Source: Haloplanus litoreus
GTDB taxonomy: Archaea; Halobacteriota; Halobacteria; Halobacteriales; Haloferacaceae
Reading direction: 5' to 3' (one strand)
DNA length: 64,000 bases
NCBI RefSeq assembly: GCF_042677945.1
Contig: NZ_JBHUDN010000019.1
Shown piece after piece: positions 25,888 to 34,704 of the stretch. Within the stretch, counting starts at the first letter, position 1. Every line of letters begins with the position of its first letter. The notes under the pieces are model-generated. The model did no database searches. It saw only the letters and a list, made by a program, of their open reading frames with translations, and was not told the DNA's origin. The position numbers and the translations under genes are program-made.

Positions 25888-26340
25888 TCACTCGTCGACG
25901 AGCTCCTCGAACTCGGGGATGGGGTCCTCGTCTTCGGTCTCATCCTCGTCCACCGTCTCGTCCTCGTCCACCGTCTCGTCCTCGTCCGCCGTCTCGTCCT
26001 CGTCGTCCTCGATCGGTACGACCGAGAGGATCGTGAGCGGGACGTTCTCCAGACGTTGCCCGATCTCCTTGCGCGCGATGCGGGAGGCGTGTTCCTCCTG
26101 TTCGACGTTGAAGACCTTCATCTCGAGTTCCAGGGCGACGAGCGCCTCGTCGGCGGCGATAAACGCCGGTGGGAGTTCCTCGCCCGACGGTGACGTCCGG
26201 GACCCCATGTCGATCTCCACGTAGTTGAGATCCGGGTTCAGCATCTCACCGGTCTTGGCGATGCCGATCCGAATCGCCTCGTCCGGGGTCTCTACATCGT
26301 ACACCGGAACCGCTGCCTCGACGACGACTCGACAGTCCAT
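25888..26340 (-). CDS. DUF555 family protein with acidic repeat tail
   Basis: A 150-residue protein. Residues 1-115 match the archaeal DUF555/UPF0212 family: MDCRVVVEAAVPVYDV, IRIGIAKTGEMLNPDLNYVEI, and ARKEIGQRLENVPLTI. The function is unknown. The last about 35 residues contain near-identical DETVDE-type repeats (a repeated unit of about 18 bases at 25935-25990), an added acidic tail that may vary by slippage. Confidence 0.88.
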   Translation of the reverse strand: MDCRVVVEAAVPVYDVETPDEAIRIGIAKTGEMLNPDLNYVEIDMGSRTSPSGEELPPAFIAADEALVALELEMKVFNVEQEEHASRIARKEIGQRLENVPLTILSVVPIEDDEDETADEDETVDEDETVDEDETEDEDPIPEFEELVDE

Positions 26341-26434
26341 ACCACACAGAACTTGTACTCCCACCGTCATGAACCTTCGCCCGCGGCTCGCCGTTGAGGG
26401 CCGGAACGTCGCCGCCCCCCGCCAGGCAAACCAG

Positions 26435-26566
26435 TTGAAGTAGTATTCAAGTCGATATCAACAGAATCCAAATAGAAGCCCTTCAACTGCATTTCAGTGC
26501 CCTATTGAGAATATATACTTGAGCATCGGAACAACTAATACGCTCTCGTTGGAGGACACGTACACG
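26435..26566 (+). promoter_or_regulatory. Arsenic operon promoter and putative ArsR operator
   Basis: TTGAA-GTAGTA-TTCAA at 26435-26450 is a perfect 5-bp inverted repeat with a 6-bp spacer. TTGAG-AATATATA-CTTGAG (26505-26522) surrounds the likely TATA box AATATATA (26510-26517). This AT-rich island upstream of arsR is the natural site for autoregulation by ArsR. The second element would block TBP binding directly. Binding is inferred. Confidence 0.55.
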
Positions 26567-26965
26567 ATGGATCAAGGGACGGAGCGCCTCCGGCGGTATC
26601 TCGATGACGAACTCGAGGAGTGTCGCAGCGAGGATGTGGAACGACGGCTCGACGAACTCGGGACGCTCGAGGCGGCCCTCGGAACGGCGCGGGTCGAGAC
26701 CGAACTGGACGTACTCTCGGCGCTCGCCAACGAGACGCGCTACACCCTCGTTCGGGTGCTCGTGGCCGCGGGTGAGGAACTGTGCGTCTGTGAGTTGAAC
26801 GCCGTCGTCGACGTGAGCGAGAGTGGGCTGAGTCACGCCCTCTCGGCGCTCGTCGACGCCGACCTCGTCGAGGGCTGGAAGGAGGGTCGGTGGAAGAAGT
26901 ATCGGGCGACCAACCGAGCGGTGGCCCTCGTGACGGTGCTCGACGGGAGCGTCGGCGATGAGTAA
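26567..26965 (+). CDS. arsR: ArsR-type arsenic-responsive repressor
   Basis: A 132-residue winged-helix regulator. The DNA-binding domain spans about 45-130, and ELCVCEL in the alpha-3 helix carries the Cys pair used by classical ArsR proteins to bind As(III)/Sb(III) and release DNA. LDVLSALANETRYTLVRVL is the preceding signature helix. It overlaps the acr3 start by eight bases, so the two are translated from one transcript. Context fixes the arsenic role. Confidence 0.9.
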   Translation: MDQGTERLRRYLDDELEECRSEDVERRLDELGTLEAALGTARVETELDVLSALANETRYTLVRVLVAAGEELCVCELNAVVDVSESGLSHALSALVDADLVEGWKEGRWKKYRATNRAVALVTVLDGSVGDE

Positions 26966-28109
26966 CGCCCACGAGCACGGCCCCGACTGTGGCTGCGAGA
27001 GCTGTGGCGACCCGCGGTCGATGGACTTCCTCGATAAGTATCTCACCGTCTGGATCTTCGGTGCGATGGCCGTCGGCGTCGGCCTCGGCTTCGTTGCACC
27101 GTCGGTGACGGCACCGATCCAGGAGTTCCACCTCGTCGAGATCGGGCTGGTAGCGATGATGTACCCACCGCTCGCGAAGGCCGACTACTCGAAGCTCCGG
27201 GCCGTCTTCAGCAACTGGCGCGTCCTCGGCCTGAGTCTGATCCAGAACTGGCTCATCGGCCCGACGCTGATGTTTGGTCTGGCCGTCGTCTTCTTCAGCG
27301 GCCTCGTGCCCGGCCTACCGGCCCGTCCGGAGTACTTCCTCGGTCTCGTGTTCATCGGGATGGCTCGGTGTATCGCGATGGTGCTCGTCTGGAACGAACT
27401 CGCCGAGGGATCGACCGAGTACGTCACCGGCCTGGTCGCGTTCAACAGCCTCTTTCAGATCGTTACGTACGGCGTCTACGTCTGGTTCTTCGGACTCTTC
27501 CTCCCGCCGCTACTGGGGATGGAGGCACTCGTCGCCGGCATCAGTACGTTCGACGTGACGCCCGCACAGGTGTTCCGCGCCATCGTCGTCTTCCTCGGGA
27601 TTCCCTTCGCCGGCGGCTTCCTCACCCGCTTCGCCGGCACCCGCTGGAAGAGCGAGGAGTGGTACGACGAGGAGTTCGTCCCCCGGATCGATCCGCTGAC
27701 GCTCGTCGCCCTGCTCTTTACTGTGATCGTCATGTTCGCGACGCAGGGCGAGAACATCGTCGCCGCGCCGGCCGACGTACTCCTGATCGCCATCCCGTTG
27801 ACAGTGTACTTCGTCGTGATGTTCCTCGTGAGCTTCGGGATGGGGCGGGGCATCGGCGCGGACTACTCCACGACCACCGCTATCGGCTTCACCGCCGCCT
27901 CGAACAACTTCGAACTGGCCATCGCCGTCGCCGTCGCCGTCTTCGGCGTCGGCTCCGGCGTCGCCTTCGCCACCGTCGTCGGCCCGCTGATCGAGGTCCC
28001 CGTGTTGCTCGCCCTCGTCAACGTCGCGCTCTACTTCCAGCGACGGTTTGACTGGGAGAGTCCCACCGGCGCCGACGCCACGACGTCCGAACGACCCTCC
28101 GACGACTGA
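26958..28109 (+). CDS. acr3: Arsenite efflux transporter, ACR3 family
   Basis: A 383-residue membrane protein with about ten helices that exports arsenite. The family signature IGMARCIAMVLVWNELA contains the essential Cys in transmembrane segment 5, and GFTAASNNFELAIAVAVA is the other conserved segment. The N-terminus has an added HEHGPDCGCESCGD stretch, Cys/His-rich, which could bind metal before transport. It lies in the arsR-acr3-arsC operon; arsC begins 5 bases later. Confidence 0.94.
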   Translation: MSNAHEHGPDCGCESCGDPRSMDFLDKYLTVWIFGAMAVGVGLGFVAPSVTAPIQEFHLVEIGLVAMMYPPLAKADYSKLRAVFSNWRVLGLSLIQNWLIGPTLMFGLAVVFFSGLVPGLPARPEYFLGLVFIGMARCIAMVLVWNELAEGSTEYVTGLVAFNSLFQIVTYGVYVWFFGLFLPPLLGMEALVAGISTFDVTPAQVFRAIVVFLGIPFAGGFLTRFAGTRWKSEEWYDEEFVPRIDPLTLVALLFTVIVMFATQGENIVAAPADVLLIAIPLTVYFVVMFLVSFGMGRGIGADYSTTTAIGFTAASNNFELAIAVAVAVFGVGSGVAFATVVGPLIEVPVLLALVNVALYFQRRFDWESPTGADATTSERPSDD

Positions 28110-28113
28110 AACC

Positions 28114-28554
28114 ATGTCCACCGACACCACCACGCCGACTCGCATCGCCTTCGTCTGCGTCCAGAACGCCGGTCGCTCGCAGATGGCCACCGCGTTCGCC
28201 GAACGCGAGCGCGAGCGCCGAGGGCTCGACGACCGGATCGAAATCCTGACCGGCGGTACCCACCCCGCCGAGGCGGTCCACGACGTCGTGATCGACGTCA
28301 CGAACGAAGTGGGATTCGACCTCTCGGGACGGACGCCTCGCGAGATCAGCCCGACGGAGCTACGGGCCTGTGACTACGTCGCCACGATGGGCTGTTCGAC
28401 CCTCGACGTGGACGAAATTCGGGACGACGTCGAGGTTCGCGACTGGGCACTCGACGACCCACACGACGCCGACGTCGACCGCGTTCGCGAGATCCGTGAC
28501 GAGGTCGAACGCCGGGTACAGGCGCTGTTCGACGACATCGAAGCCACCGAGTGA
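28114..28554 (+). CDS. arsC: Arsenate reductase, low-molecular-weight phosphatase type
   Basis: A 146-residue enzyme of the LMW protein tyrosine phosphatase fold. The P-loop C-VQNAG-R-S near residue 15 is the arsenate/phosphate-binding nucleophile site. Two more Cys in ACDYVATMGCS near residue 90 match the relay cysteines of thioredoxin-coupled ArsC, and the late WALDDP supplies the acid Asp. It reduces arsenate to arsenite for export by ACR3. Last gene of the operon. Confidence 0.92.
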   Translation: MSTDTTTPTRIAFVCVQNAGRSQMATAFAERERERRGLDDRIEILTGGTHPAEAVHDVVIDVTNEVGFDLSGRTPREISPTELRACDYVATMGCSTLDVDEIRDDVEVRDWALDDPHDADVDRVREIRDEVERRVQALFDDIEATE

Positions 28555-28558
28555 CCGC

Positions 28559-29473
28559 TCACTCCCCGCCGGCCCGGAGGTAGTAGAAGACGTACGTCTG
28601 GGCGTAGCCGGCGTACTCGCCGCCGAAGCGCTCGCGGATCGCCCGGGAGGTCTCCGTGTACGAGCCACGATCACAGTCGGGATAGTGATCCGCGATGGCC
28701 GACCGAATCCACGTATCGAGGGGCACCGCCTCCAGATACCCGAGCGAGAACAGCAACACGCAGTCGGCCACCTTGTCACCGACGCCGACGAACCGCGTGA
28801 GGTACTCGCGGGCGTCCTCGTAGCCGCGGCCGCGGGCCGCTTCTGGCCGGGCCTCGCCGTCGGCGACCATCTCCGCGGTCCGTCTCACGTAGGGGGCACG
28901 ATAGCCGAGTTTCAGTTCCCGGAGGTCATCCTCGGTGCGGGCGGCGAGTTGCGTGGGCGTCGGGAAGGCGTGATACGTGCGTCCGTCGACGGTGAGCGTA
29001 TCGCCGTACTCCCGGGCGAGCGCCCGTTGCATCCCGTGGATGCGCGACACCCGCATCTGCGCCGAGCAGATGAAGGAGATCAGACAGGGAAAGGGCGGGT
29101 CACGAACCAGCCGCATCCCCCGATACGCCCCGTAGGCACGCGCCAGGAGCGGGTCGTCGGGCGTCGCGCCGAGGATGGCGTCCAGGTCGTCGTCCAGTCG
29201 GAGCAGGTGCGTCAGCAGGGGAACGGCGTCGGTCGTCGACTCCCACTCCAGGGTCCCCGCGGTCTGTCGCACCCGAAGGGCGGCCCGTTCGTTGCCGACG
29301 GCGTCGATGGGCGGGACGACCGTCTCGTACCAGGCGTCGCCACCGTGGGCAGCCATCCGTTCGTACATCCCGCCGTCGGGCCGGTCCCAGAGGTAGCTCT
29401 GACCGCTCTCGACGGTCGCCTGTAGGTCGAAGGGCCCGTCGAGGCCGTCGAGCGGAATGGCGCCGCGTTCCAT
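28559..29473 (-). CDS. ogg: 8-oxoguanine DNA glycosylase, OGG1 type
   Basis: A 304-residue HhH-GPD DNA glycosylase/lyase for oxidised guanine. The helix-hairpin-helix with catalytic Lys reads FVGVGDKVADCVLLFSLG, closely like eukaryotic OGG1, and the catalytic Asp is in AVPLDTW. The N-terminal domain contains DLQATVESGQSYLW, matching the OGG start. It ends next to arsC (convergent, four bases apart). Confidence 0.93.
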   Translation of the reverse strand: MERGAIPLDGLDGPFDLQATVESGQSYLWDRPDGGMYERMAAHGGDAWYETVVPPIDAVGNERAALRVRQTAGTLEWESTTDAVPLLTHLLRLDDDLDAILGATPDDPLLARAYGAYRGMRLVRDPPFPCLISFICSAQMRVSRIHGMQRALAREYGDTLTVDGRTYHAFPTPTQLAARTEDDLRELKLGYRAPYVRRTAEMVADGEARPEAARGRGYEDAREYLTRFVGVGDKVADCVLLFSLGYLEAVPLDTWIRSAIADHYPDCDRGSYTETSRAIRERFGGEYAGYAQTYVFYYLRAGGE

Positions 29474-29512
29474 GCCACGGGGTTGGGCCGGCGGGGTTTC
29501 CCGGTTTCGTTT

Positions 29513-30934
29513 CTACTCCTCGTAGGCCGCATCGAGCGGCGGACGGTCGATGCCCCGGTCGGCGCGGTAGTCGGCGGCGACGGCGACGACGGCGACTCCG
29601 ACGAGTTCCCAGAGGAGGAGCGCGGGAACGACCGTCGACAGCGGGTCCCGGACGAGGACCGACTCGTCGACGCCGGCGAGGGTGGGCGCCCAGCGCGCGA
29701 AGCCGAGGCTGGTCGCCGGATCGAGGGAGAGGCTGCGGACGAGGACGACCCCCGCAGTGGCGAGTCCGAGGCAGGCGACGACGACGAGGGCGGACGGGGG
29801 CGGACGGAGCCGACACCGGCGATAGAGCGTGGGGCGGAGGAAGGGGAGGAGACCGACGGCGACGGCGACGGCGGCGTACGTGAGGAAGATGCCGGCAACC
29901 GAGAGGTAGAGCGCGTAGCCAACGACGTCGAGGACGACGACGGCGCCCGCGAACAGGCCGGTGACGGCCAGGGAAGGGTCCAGCAGGCCGGAGGGAGCCG
30001 AGCGGTCGAGTCCGGGCACCACCTCGGCGGCCCCACGGAGCGTCCGGACGGGGAGCCACACCGCCGCGAGCGCCGCACCGACGCCGGCGAGGGCCGTCCC
30101 GGGAACGAGGAGGAGTCGCGGGTCGACGCCGAATCCGCTGGCTGCGGCCTCCGTGAAGGGCGCGGACGCGAACACCAGTCGTGGCCAGGGGATGACGCCG
30201 AGTGTCACCAAGGCAGCGAGCGTCGCGACGGTCCCGGCTACGAGGACCGCCACGAGCAGCGCCCGCGGGACGGTCCGCCGGGGGGAGGCCACGAGCGACG
30301 AGGTGGCGGCGCCGGCGTCGAAACCGGCGAAACCGAACAGCGTAGCGACCGTCGCGGCGCCGAGAGCGACCAGCGGTCGCTCGCGGAGGGGCGGCGTCGG
30401 CAGGAGCGGCTGGAAGTTCTCGGGCGCGGCCGCCATCGCCCCCCCGACGATCATCCCCAAGAGGAGGACGAGCGTCGGGCCGGTGACCCACAGTTGCGCG
30501 CGGCCGGCCGCCGCCGGACCGACGGCGTGAAGACCGACGAGGGCGACGAGAACGACCAGCGTAGCGGGCGTCGACGGCAAGGAGAGGGCGGACGCGACGG
30601 CGTCGCCGAGGGCGGTCACGAGGGCCGCGAGGATGGCGACGTAAGCGCCGACCGCCGGCCACGCGGCCAGGAATCCGAGCGGACGGGAGCCCAGCGTCCG
30701 CGAGACGGCGGCGTAGGCGAGGCCGTCGCAGTCGGCGAGCGGGCTAGACAGGAAGACGGCGTAGGCGACGGCGAGCGAGCAGACCGCGAGCGTGCCGGCG
30801 AGGTAGGTTACCGGGGTGGCCGGTCCGCCGAGGTTCTCGACGCCGCTCGGGAGCAAGAACACGCCCGTCCCCAGCGGGATCGCGAGGGCGACGGCGACGA
30901 CGTGGCGGGGCGCGAGCGGACGAGCGTCGGACAC
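29513..30934 (-). CDS. APC-superfamily amino acid permease-like transporter
   Basis: A 473-residue membrane protein with about twelve hydrophobic helices. The first helix has VALAIPLGTGVFLLPSGV, the unwound Gly-rich turn of APC transporters, and LFGFAGFDAGAA is the helix-6 break. The substrate is not evident. The GTG start at 30934 is supported by AAGCTATTTC about 27 bases upstream on the minus strand, fitting a leaderless GTG. ogg follows 39 bases downstream and may be cotranscribed. Confidence 0.85.
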   Translation of the reverse strand: MSDARPLAPRHVVAVALAIPLGTGVFLLPSGVENLGGPATPVTYLAGTLAVCSLAVAYAVFLSSPLADCDGLAYAAVSRTLGSRPLGFLAAWPAVGAYVAILAALVTALGDAVASALSLPSTPATLVVLVALVGLHAVGPAAAGRAQLWVTGPTLVLLLGMIVGGAMAAAPENFQPLLPTPPLRERPLVALGAATVATLFGFAGFDAGAATSSLVASPRRTVPRALLVAVLVAGTVATLAALVTLGVIPWPRLVFASAPFTEAAASGFGVDPRLLLVPGTALAGVGAALAAVWLPVRTLRGAAEVVPGLDRSAPSGLLDPSLAVTGLFAGAVVVLDVVGYALYLSVAGIFLTYAAVAVAVGLLPFLRPTLYRRCRLRPPPSALVVVACLGLATAGVVLVRSLSLDPATSLGFARWAPTLAGVDESVLVRDPLSTVVPALLLWELVGVAVVAVAADYRADRGIDRPPLDAAYEE

Positions 30935-31030
30935 GTCCCCCGTGGAGTGGGGCAGCGAGAAATAGCTTGTGCGGCCGGGTGAAAACACGCGTTCGACAGT
31001 ATTATTCCGTTCGTCCGACTTCCTCCGGGT

Positions 31031-32953
31031 ATGAGTGAGATCGTAGTGACGCTTCCCGACGGGTCGGAACTCTCCGTCGCGGAGGGGTCGACGGTGGAGG
31101 ACGTCGCCTACGAGATTGGGCCGGGCCTCGGGCGCGACACCGTCGCGGGCGTCGTCGACGGCGACCTCGTCGACAAGGCCACGCCCCTCGAAGACGGCGC
31201 CGACCTCGTCATCGTCACCGAGGACAGCGACGAGTATCTGCGCGTGTTGCGCCACTCGGCGGCACACGTCTTCGCGCAGGCACTAACGCGACTGCATCCG
31301 GAGGCCAAACTCGCCATCGGGCCGCCGACCGACGACGGCTTCTACTACGACGTGACGAACGTCGACCTCGACAGCGAAGACCTGGCGGAAATCGAGGCCG
31401 AAGCCGAGACGATCATCGCGGCGGACCTCGACATCGAACGTGCGGAACGCCCGCGCGAGGCGGTTCTCGAAGAGTACGCCGACAACCCCTACAAACGGGA
31501 CATCCTGAACACGGAGGCCGCGGGCGAGGACCCCGTAAGTGTCTACCGACAGGGCGAGTTCGAGGATCTCTGTCAGGGCCCCCACGTCGAATCGACCGGG
31601 GAGATCGGCGCGTTCACGCTTCTGAACATCTCCTCGGCGTACTGGCGGGGCGACGAGGAAAACGACACCCTGACGCGGGTGTACGGAACGGCCTTCGCCG
31701 ACGAGGACGAGATGGAGGCCTACCTCGAACGCCGACGCGAGGCCGAGGAGCGCGACCACCGGAAACTCGGGCAGGAACTCGACATCTTCTCCATCGACGA
31801 CACGACGGGACCGGGCCTGCCGCTCTATCACCCCAACGGCAAGCGCATCCTCGACGAACTCGCCGCCTACGCCCGCGACCTGAACCTCGATGCGGGGTAC
31901 GAACCCGTCGAGACGCCTCACCTGTTCCGGACGGAGCTCTGGAAGAAGTCGGGCCACTACGAGAACTACGTCGACGACATGTTCCTCCTCGACGTGAACG
32001 ACGAGGAGTACGGCCTGAAGCCGATGAACTGCCCGGGTCACGCGACCATCTTCGACCAGCAATCCTGGAGCTACCGGGATCTGCCCGTCCGCTACTTCGA
32101 GGACGGCAAGGTCTACCGCAAGGAACAGCGGGGTGAGCTATCGGGGCTCTCCCGCGTGTGGGCGTTCACTATCGACGACGGCCACGAGTTCGTCCGCCCG
32201 GATCAGATCGAAGACGAGGTGACGCTCGTGATGGACAACATCGTCCGCGTGTTCGAGACGTTCGGCCTCGACGCCGAGGTCGCGCTGGCGACCCGGCCGG
32301 AGAAGTCGGTCGGGAGCGACGAAATCTGGGAGCGTGCGGAGTCACAGCTCCGGTCGGTGCTCGAATCCCGTGACATCGAGTACGACGTCGAGGAGGGCGA
32401 CGGAGCCTTCTACGGGCCGAAAATCGACTTCGCGTTCGAGGACGCCCTCGGGCGCAAGTGGGACGGGCCGACCGTCCAACTCGACTTCAACATGCCCGAA
32501 CGGTTCGACCTCACCTACACCGGCGAGGACAACGAGGACCACCGGCCGGTGATGATCCACCGCGCGCTCTACGGCAGTTACGAGCGGTTCCTGATGGTGC
32601 TCATCGAGCACTTCGACGGAAAGTTTCCGCTCTGGCTGGCGCCCGAACAGGTTCGGATTCTCCCTGTCAGCGACGACAATCTCGGTTATGCGCACCGACT
32701 CGCGAACGAACTCGACGACTTCCGGGTCGAAATCGAGGACCGATCCTGGACCGTCGGCCGAAAGATCCAGCAGGCACACAGCGACCGCGTCCCCTACATG
32801 CTCGTCGTCGGCGACGAGGAGGAGGCGGCCGGCACCGTCTCGGTTCGGGACCGGAAAGAACGGGAGCGAAAGGACGTCGACCGCGAGGCGTTCGCCGAAC
32901 AGCTCCGCGAGGAACGCGACGAGAAGCGGATCGAACCGGACTTCTTGGACTGA
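31031..32953 (+). CDS. thrS: Threonyl-tRNA synthetase
   Basis: A 640-residue bacterial-type ThrRS: TGS domain (1-62), N2 editing domain with HSAAHVFAQA and the SPYWRGDEEN-like SAYWRGDEEN segment, class II catalytic core (GLPLYHPNG; motif 2 RVWAFTIDDGHEF; zinc-site Cys in MNCPGH), and an anticodon-binding domain from about 540. Haloarchaea commonly use this form. TATTATT 28 bases before the ATG shows a leaderless start. Confidence 0.97.
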   Translation: MSEIVVTLPDGSELSVAEGSTVEDVAYEIGPGLGRDTVAGVVDGDLVDKATPLEDGADLVIVTEDSDEYLRVLRHSAAHVFAQALTRLHPEAKLAIGPPTDDGFYYDVTNVDLDSEDLAEIEAEAETIIAADLDIERAERPREAVLEEYADNPYKRDILNTEAAGEDPVSVYRQGEFEDLCQGPHVESTGEIGAFTLLNISSAYWRGDEENDTLTRVYGTAFADEDEMEAYLERRREAEERDHRKLGQELDIFSIDDTTGPGLPLYHPNGKRILDELAAYARDLNLDAGYEPVETPHLFRTELWKKSGHYENYVDDMFLLDVNDEEYGLKPMNCPGHATIFDQQSWSYRDLPVRYFEDGKVYRKEQRGELSGLSRVWAFTIDDGHEFVRPDQIEDEVTLVMDNIVRVFETFGLDAEVALATRPEKSVGSDEIWERAESQLRSVLESRDIEYDVEEGDGAFYGPKIDFAFEDALGRKWDGPTVQLDFNMPERFDLTYTGEDNEDHRPVMIHRALYGSYERFLMVLIEHFDGKFPLWLAPEQVRILPVSDDNLGYAHRLANELDDFRVEIEDRSWTVGRKIQQAHSDRVPYMLVVGDEEEAAGTVSVRDRKERERKDVDREAFAEQLREERDEKRIEPDFLD

Positions 32954-33047
32954 CGGTCGAGTACCACATCACACGGACCGTCGTAACTGGTTCCCGGCCG
33001 TCGCCGTCCGCGAGGTGGCGGCGGGAACTGACTCACGACGGTCCGGA

Positions 33048-33242
33048 TCAGAACATCGCGCGATTCTCTTCGTCGACGAGGTTCGGGAGCCGATAGCGGT
33101 GGTCGGTGGCGAACTGCCGTTTCGCGGCGGCGGTCGTCGACACCGGCGTCGCCGTCTCGGACGTCTCGTCCTGCCATCGGCCGTCGGTTAGTGTCGGAGC
33201 GGTGCGTGTGGATTCGGTCGCGGGCTGCTGGTGTGTGCTCAT
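33048..33242 (-). CDS. Small hypothetical protein
   Basis: A 64-residue ORF: N-terminal half rich in Thr, Ser and Ala, C-terminal half RYRLPNLVDEENRAMF. The composition is compatible with a haloarchaeal small protein, but I recognise no family. A TATA-like CTTTTATG lies about 120 bases upstream, so the transcript would have a long leader. Coding is uncertain. Confidence 0.4.
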   Translation of the reverse strand: MSTHQQPATESTRTAPTLTDGRWQDETSETATPVSTTAAAKRQFATDHRYRLPNLVDEENRAMF

Positions 33243-33437
33243 TCGGGAGGTGACTGCGGACGGTCGAACGTCGGTACCTGTCGATGGAGAAGGGGGGAGT
33301 CAGTCGCGTACAGGTACGACGTTCGGATGCATCGGTTACGCCGACGACCGTATTCCTCATAAAAGTTCCTGTCTGATCGGGGCGGGGTGGCGACGCCACA
33401 CGCCAGTGCGGACCCTCGATCACACCGTCCAAGTCGG

Positions 33438-33737
33438 TTAGTCGCCGTAGATCCGGATCCAGCCGTCGGCGGCGACCGCCACCCGGTACGTGCCACACCG
33501 GAACGTCGCGCGTTCGGCCCCGCCGGACGTACCGGGCGTCCCGAAGAGCGCGCGGTCCAGCGCCTCCACGTCGACGCAGTCGTAGAGTGGTGGGATGGAC
33601 ACGCCGTCGGTCGGGACGTCCTCGATGGCGGCGATGGTGCGGACGATGGCCGTGGAGAGTTCGCCGCCGTCGCCGGGCTCGTAGCGGCGCCGAGCGAGCG
33701 GGGACGGATCGTCGCCGGTCCGGTCGTCGGCGGTCAT
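33438..33737 (-). CDS. HalOD1 output-domain protein
   Basis: A 99-residue protein. Residues about 22-99 match the haloarchaeal output domain HalOD1: LSTAIVRTIAAIEDVPTDGV, then PPLYDCVDVEALDRALF, ending RVAVAADGWIRIYGD. HalOD1 is often attached to response-regulator receivers; stand-alone forms are common and of unknown role. The frame stays open upstream to 33974 and includes a CPKCG motif, so a longer product is possible but less likely. Confidence 0.82.
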   Translation of the reverse strand: MTADDRTGDDPSPLARRRYEPGDGGELSTAIVRTIAAIEDVPTDGVSIPPLYDCVDVEALDRALFGTPGTSGGAERATFRCGTYRVAVAADGWIRIYGD

Positions 33738-33982
33738 CGACCGCGGCCGTCCCCACGCGGTCGGTCCAGGCGTCCGGGCGCCGCGCGGACGGACGGCGAG
33801 CCGTCGGGCACGTTCGCGGCCGGACGTCGAGTAAGGGTGGTGCCGGCCGGCGATTCGTTCGGGTCCATACCACACCAACGCGGACCGACGAGTTAATTCT
33901 TCGTTCGGCCGCCGCCCTTTGTAAAATTCCGTGTGTCCACACTTCGGACAGCCTGTCTCCTGATCGACGAACACCGAGAGGT

Positions 33983-34177
33983 CTACCCCTCCCCGTCGTT
34001 CCGGACCGTCAGTTTCGTGTCGTCAGGTTCCGCGTCGTCGAGCGACGTTTCGCACCGCCTGTAGAACGACCACTCCGCGGACGCCCTCGTACCGCACTCC
34101 GGACAGTAGACGGTAGCAGGTCGTCCCGAGTCGCTAGCGTCACCGTCGTCGCCGTCTTCGAGAGTCGTGTGTGACAC
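33983..34177 (-). CDS. Small zinc-ribbon-like protein with incomplete second knuckle
   Basis: A 64-residue protein: an acidic N-terminus, YCPECGTRASAEWSFYRRCETSLDDAEP, here split by description into CPECG (near 25) and YRRC (near 38). Relatives have CRxC at the second site; here the first of these Cys is Tyr, leaving three ligands. A GTG start at 34177 is chosen, with another GTG at 34216. The TTAATTAAG box near 34235 can serve this gene and the divergent ORF. Confidence 0.6.
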   Translation of the reverse strand: MSHTTLEDGDDGDASDSGRPATVYCPECGTRASAEWSFYRRCETSLDDAEPDDTKLTVRNDGEG

Positions 34178-34258
34178 GTTGCCACGGGAAGGAACTGTGA
34201 TCCTCCGGACTGTCACTGGCGATGTTACGCTTAATTAAGTGAAAAATAGTGTAGGTTG

Positions 34259-34459
34259 ATGCCAGTTCGCGTGCGTAGTGGGTTCAGGGGGACACCCACG
34301 TTGGCCCATGGCTTCGACGACGATTCCGTTTTCGACCCCAGCAAGCCCCTGTCTCCCCCACTCGTCCCCTACGTCGATCACGAACAGCTGCTGGATGAGC
34401 TGGGGAGGCGTTTCGAGGTTCTCACCTGGAGGTCCACTCACACAATGGAGGGACGATAA
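34259..34459 (+). CDS. Possible leader ORF upstream of UPF0058 gene
   Basis: A 66-codon ORF whose TAA overlaps the ATG of the UPF0058 gene (TAATG, 34457-34461). CTTAATTAAG (34230-34239) lies about 25 bases before its ATG, so this is where a leaderless transcript would begin. The middle (DDDSVFDPSKPL, VDHEQLLDELGRRFEVL) has plausible protein character. I recognise no family; it could be real or an incidental upstream ORF. Confidence 0.4.
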   Translation: MPVRVRSGFRGTPTLAHGFDDDSVFDPSKPLSPPLVPYVDHEQLLDELGRRFEVLTWRSTHTMEGR

Positions 34460-34704
34460 TGCGTAAGAAAGAGTACATCCACATTCACGCGCTGCTCGTA
34501 GAAGTCACACGGCATTTGATGGAGAACGAAGAGATGCCAGCTGAGACACTGTCCACCTACGACGCACTCGGTACGCCCCCGTCGGGCATCCACAAGTCGA
34601 AACAGAAACACGCCGAAGCGATCACCGCCCTCAACGACGCCATCGGGCCGTGGCTCGAACACACGTGCGCTGATCGTCCCGTGCGTTCGAGGAATGGGCC
34701 GTAG
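34459..34704 (+). CDS. UPF0058 family protein (second copy)
   Basis: An 81-residue helical protein: MRKKEYIHIHALLVEVTRHL, then LGTPPSGIHKSKQKHAEAITALNDAIGPW. It is the same family as the gene at 25588, with clear but moderate similarity, so an old duplication. Function unknown. It starts at TAATG, overlapping the stop of the ORF before it, and no TATA box sits at leaderless distance from its own ATG. Confidence 0.85.
   Translation: MRKKEYIHIHALLVEVTRHLMENEEMPAETLSTYDALGTPPSGIHKSKQKHAEAITALNDAIGPWLEHTCADRPVRSRNGP

Noticed and set aside
25935..25995. Short tandem repeats considered as a CRISPR array
   Set aside because: Units are contiguous, about 18 bases, in frame within DUF555, and encode an acidic tail; there are no spacers.
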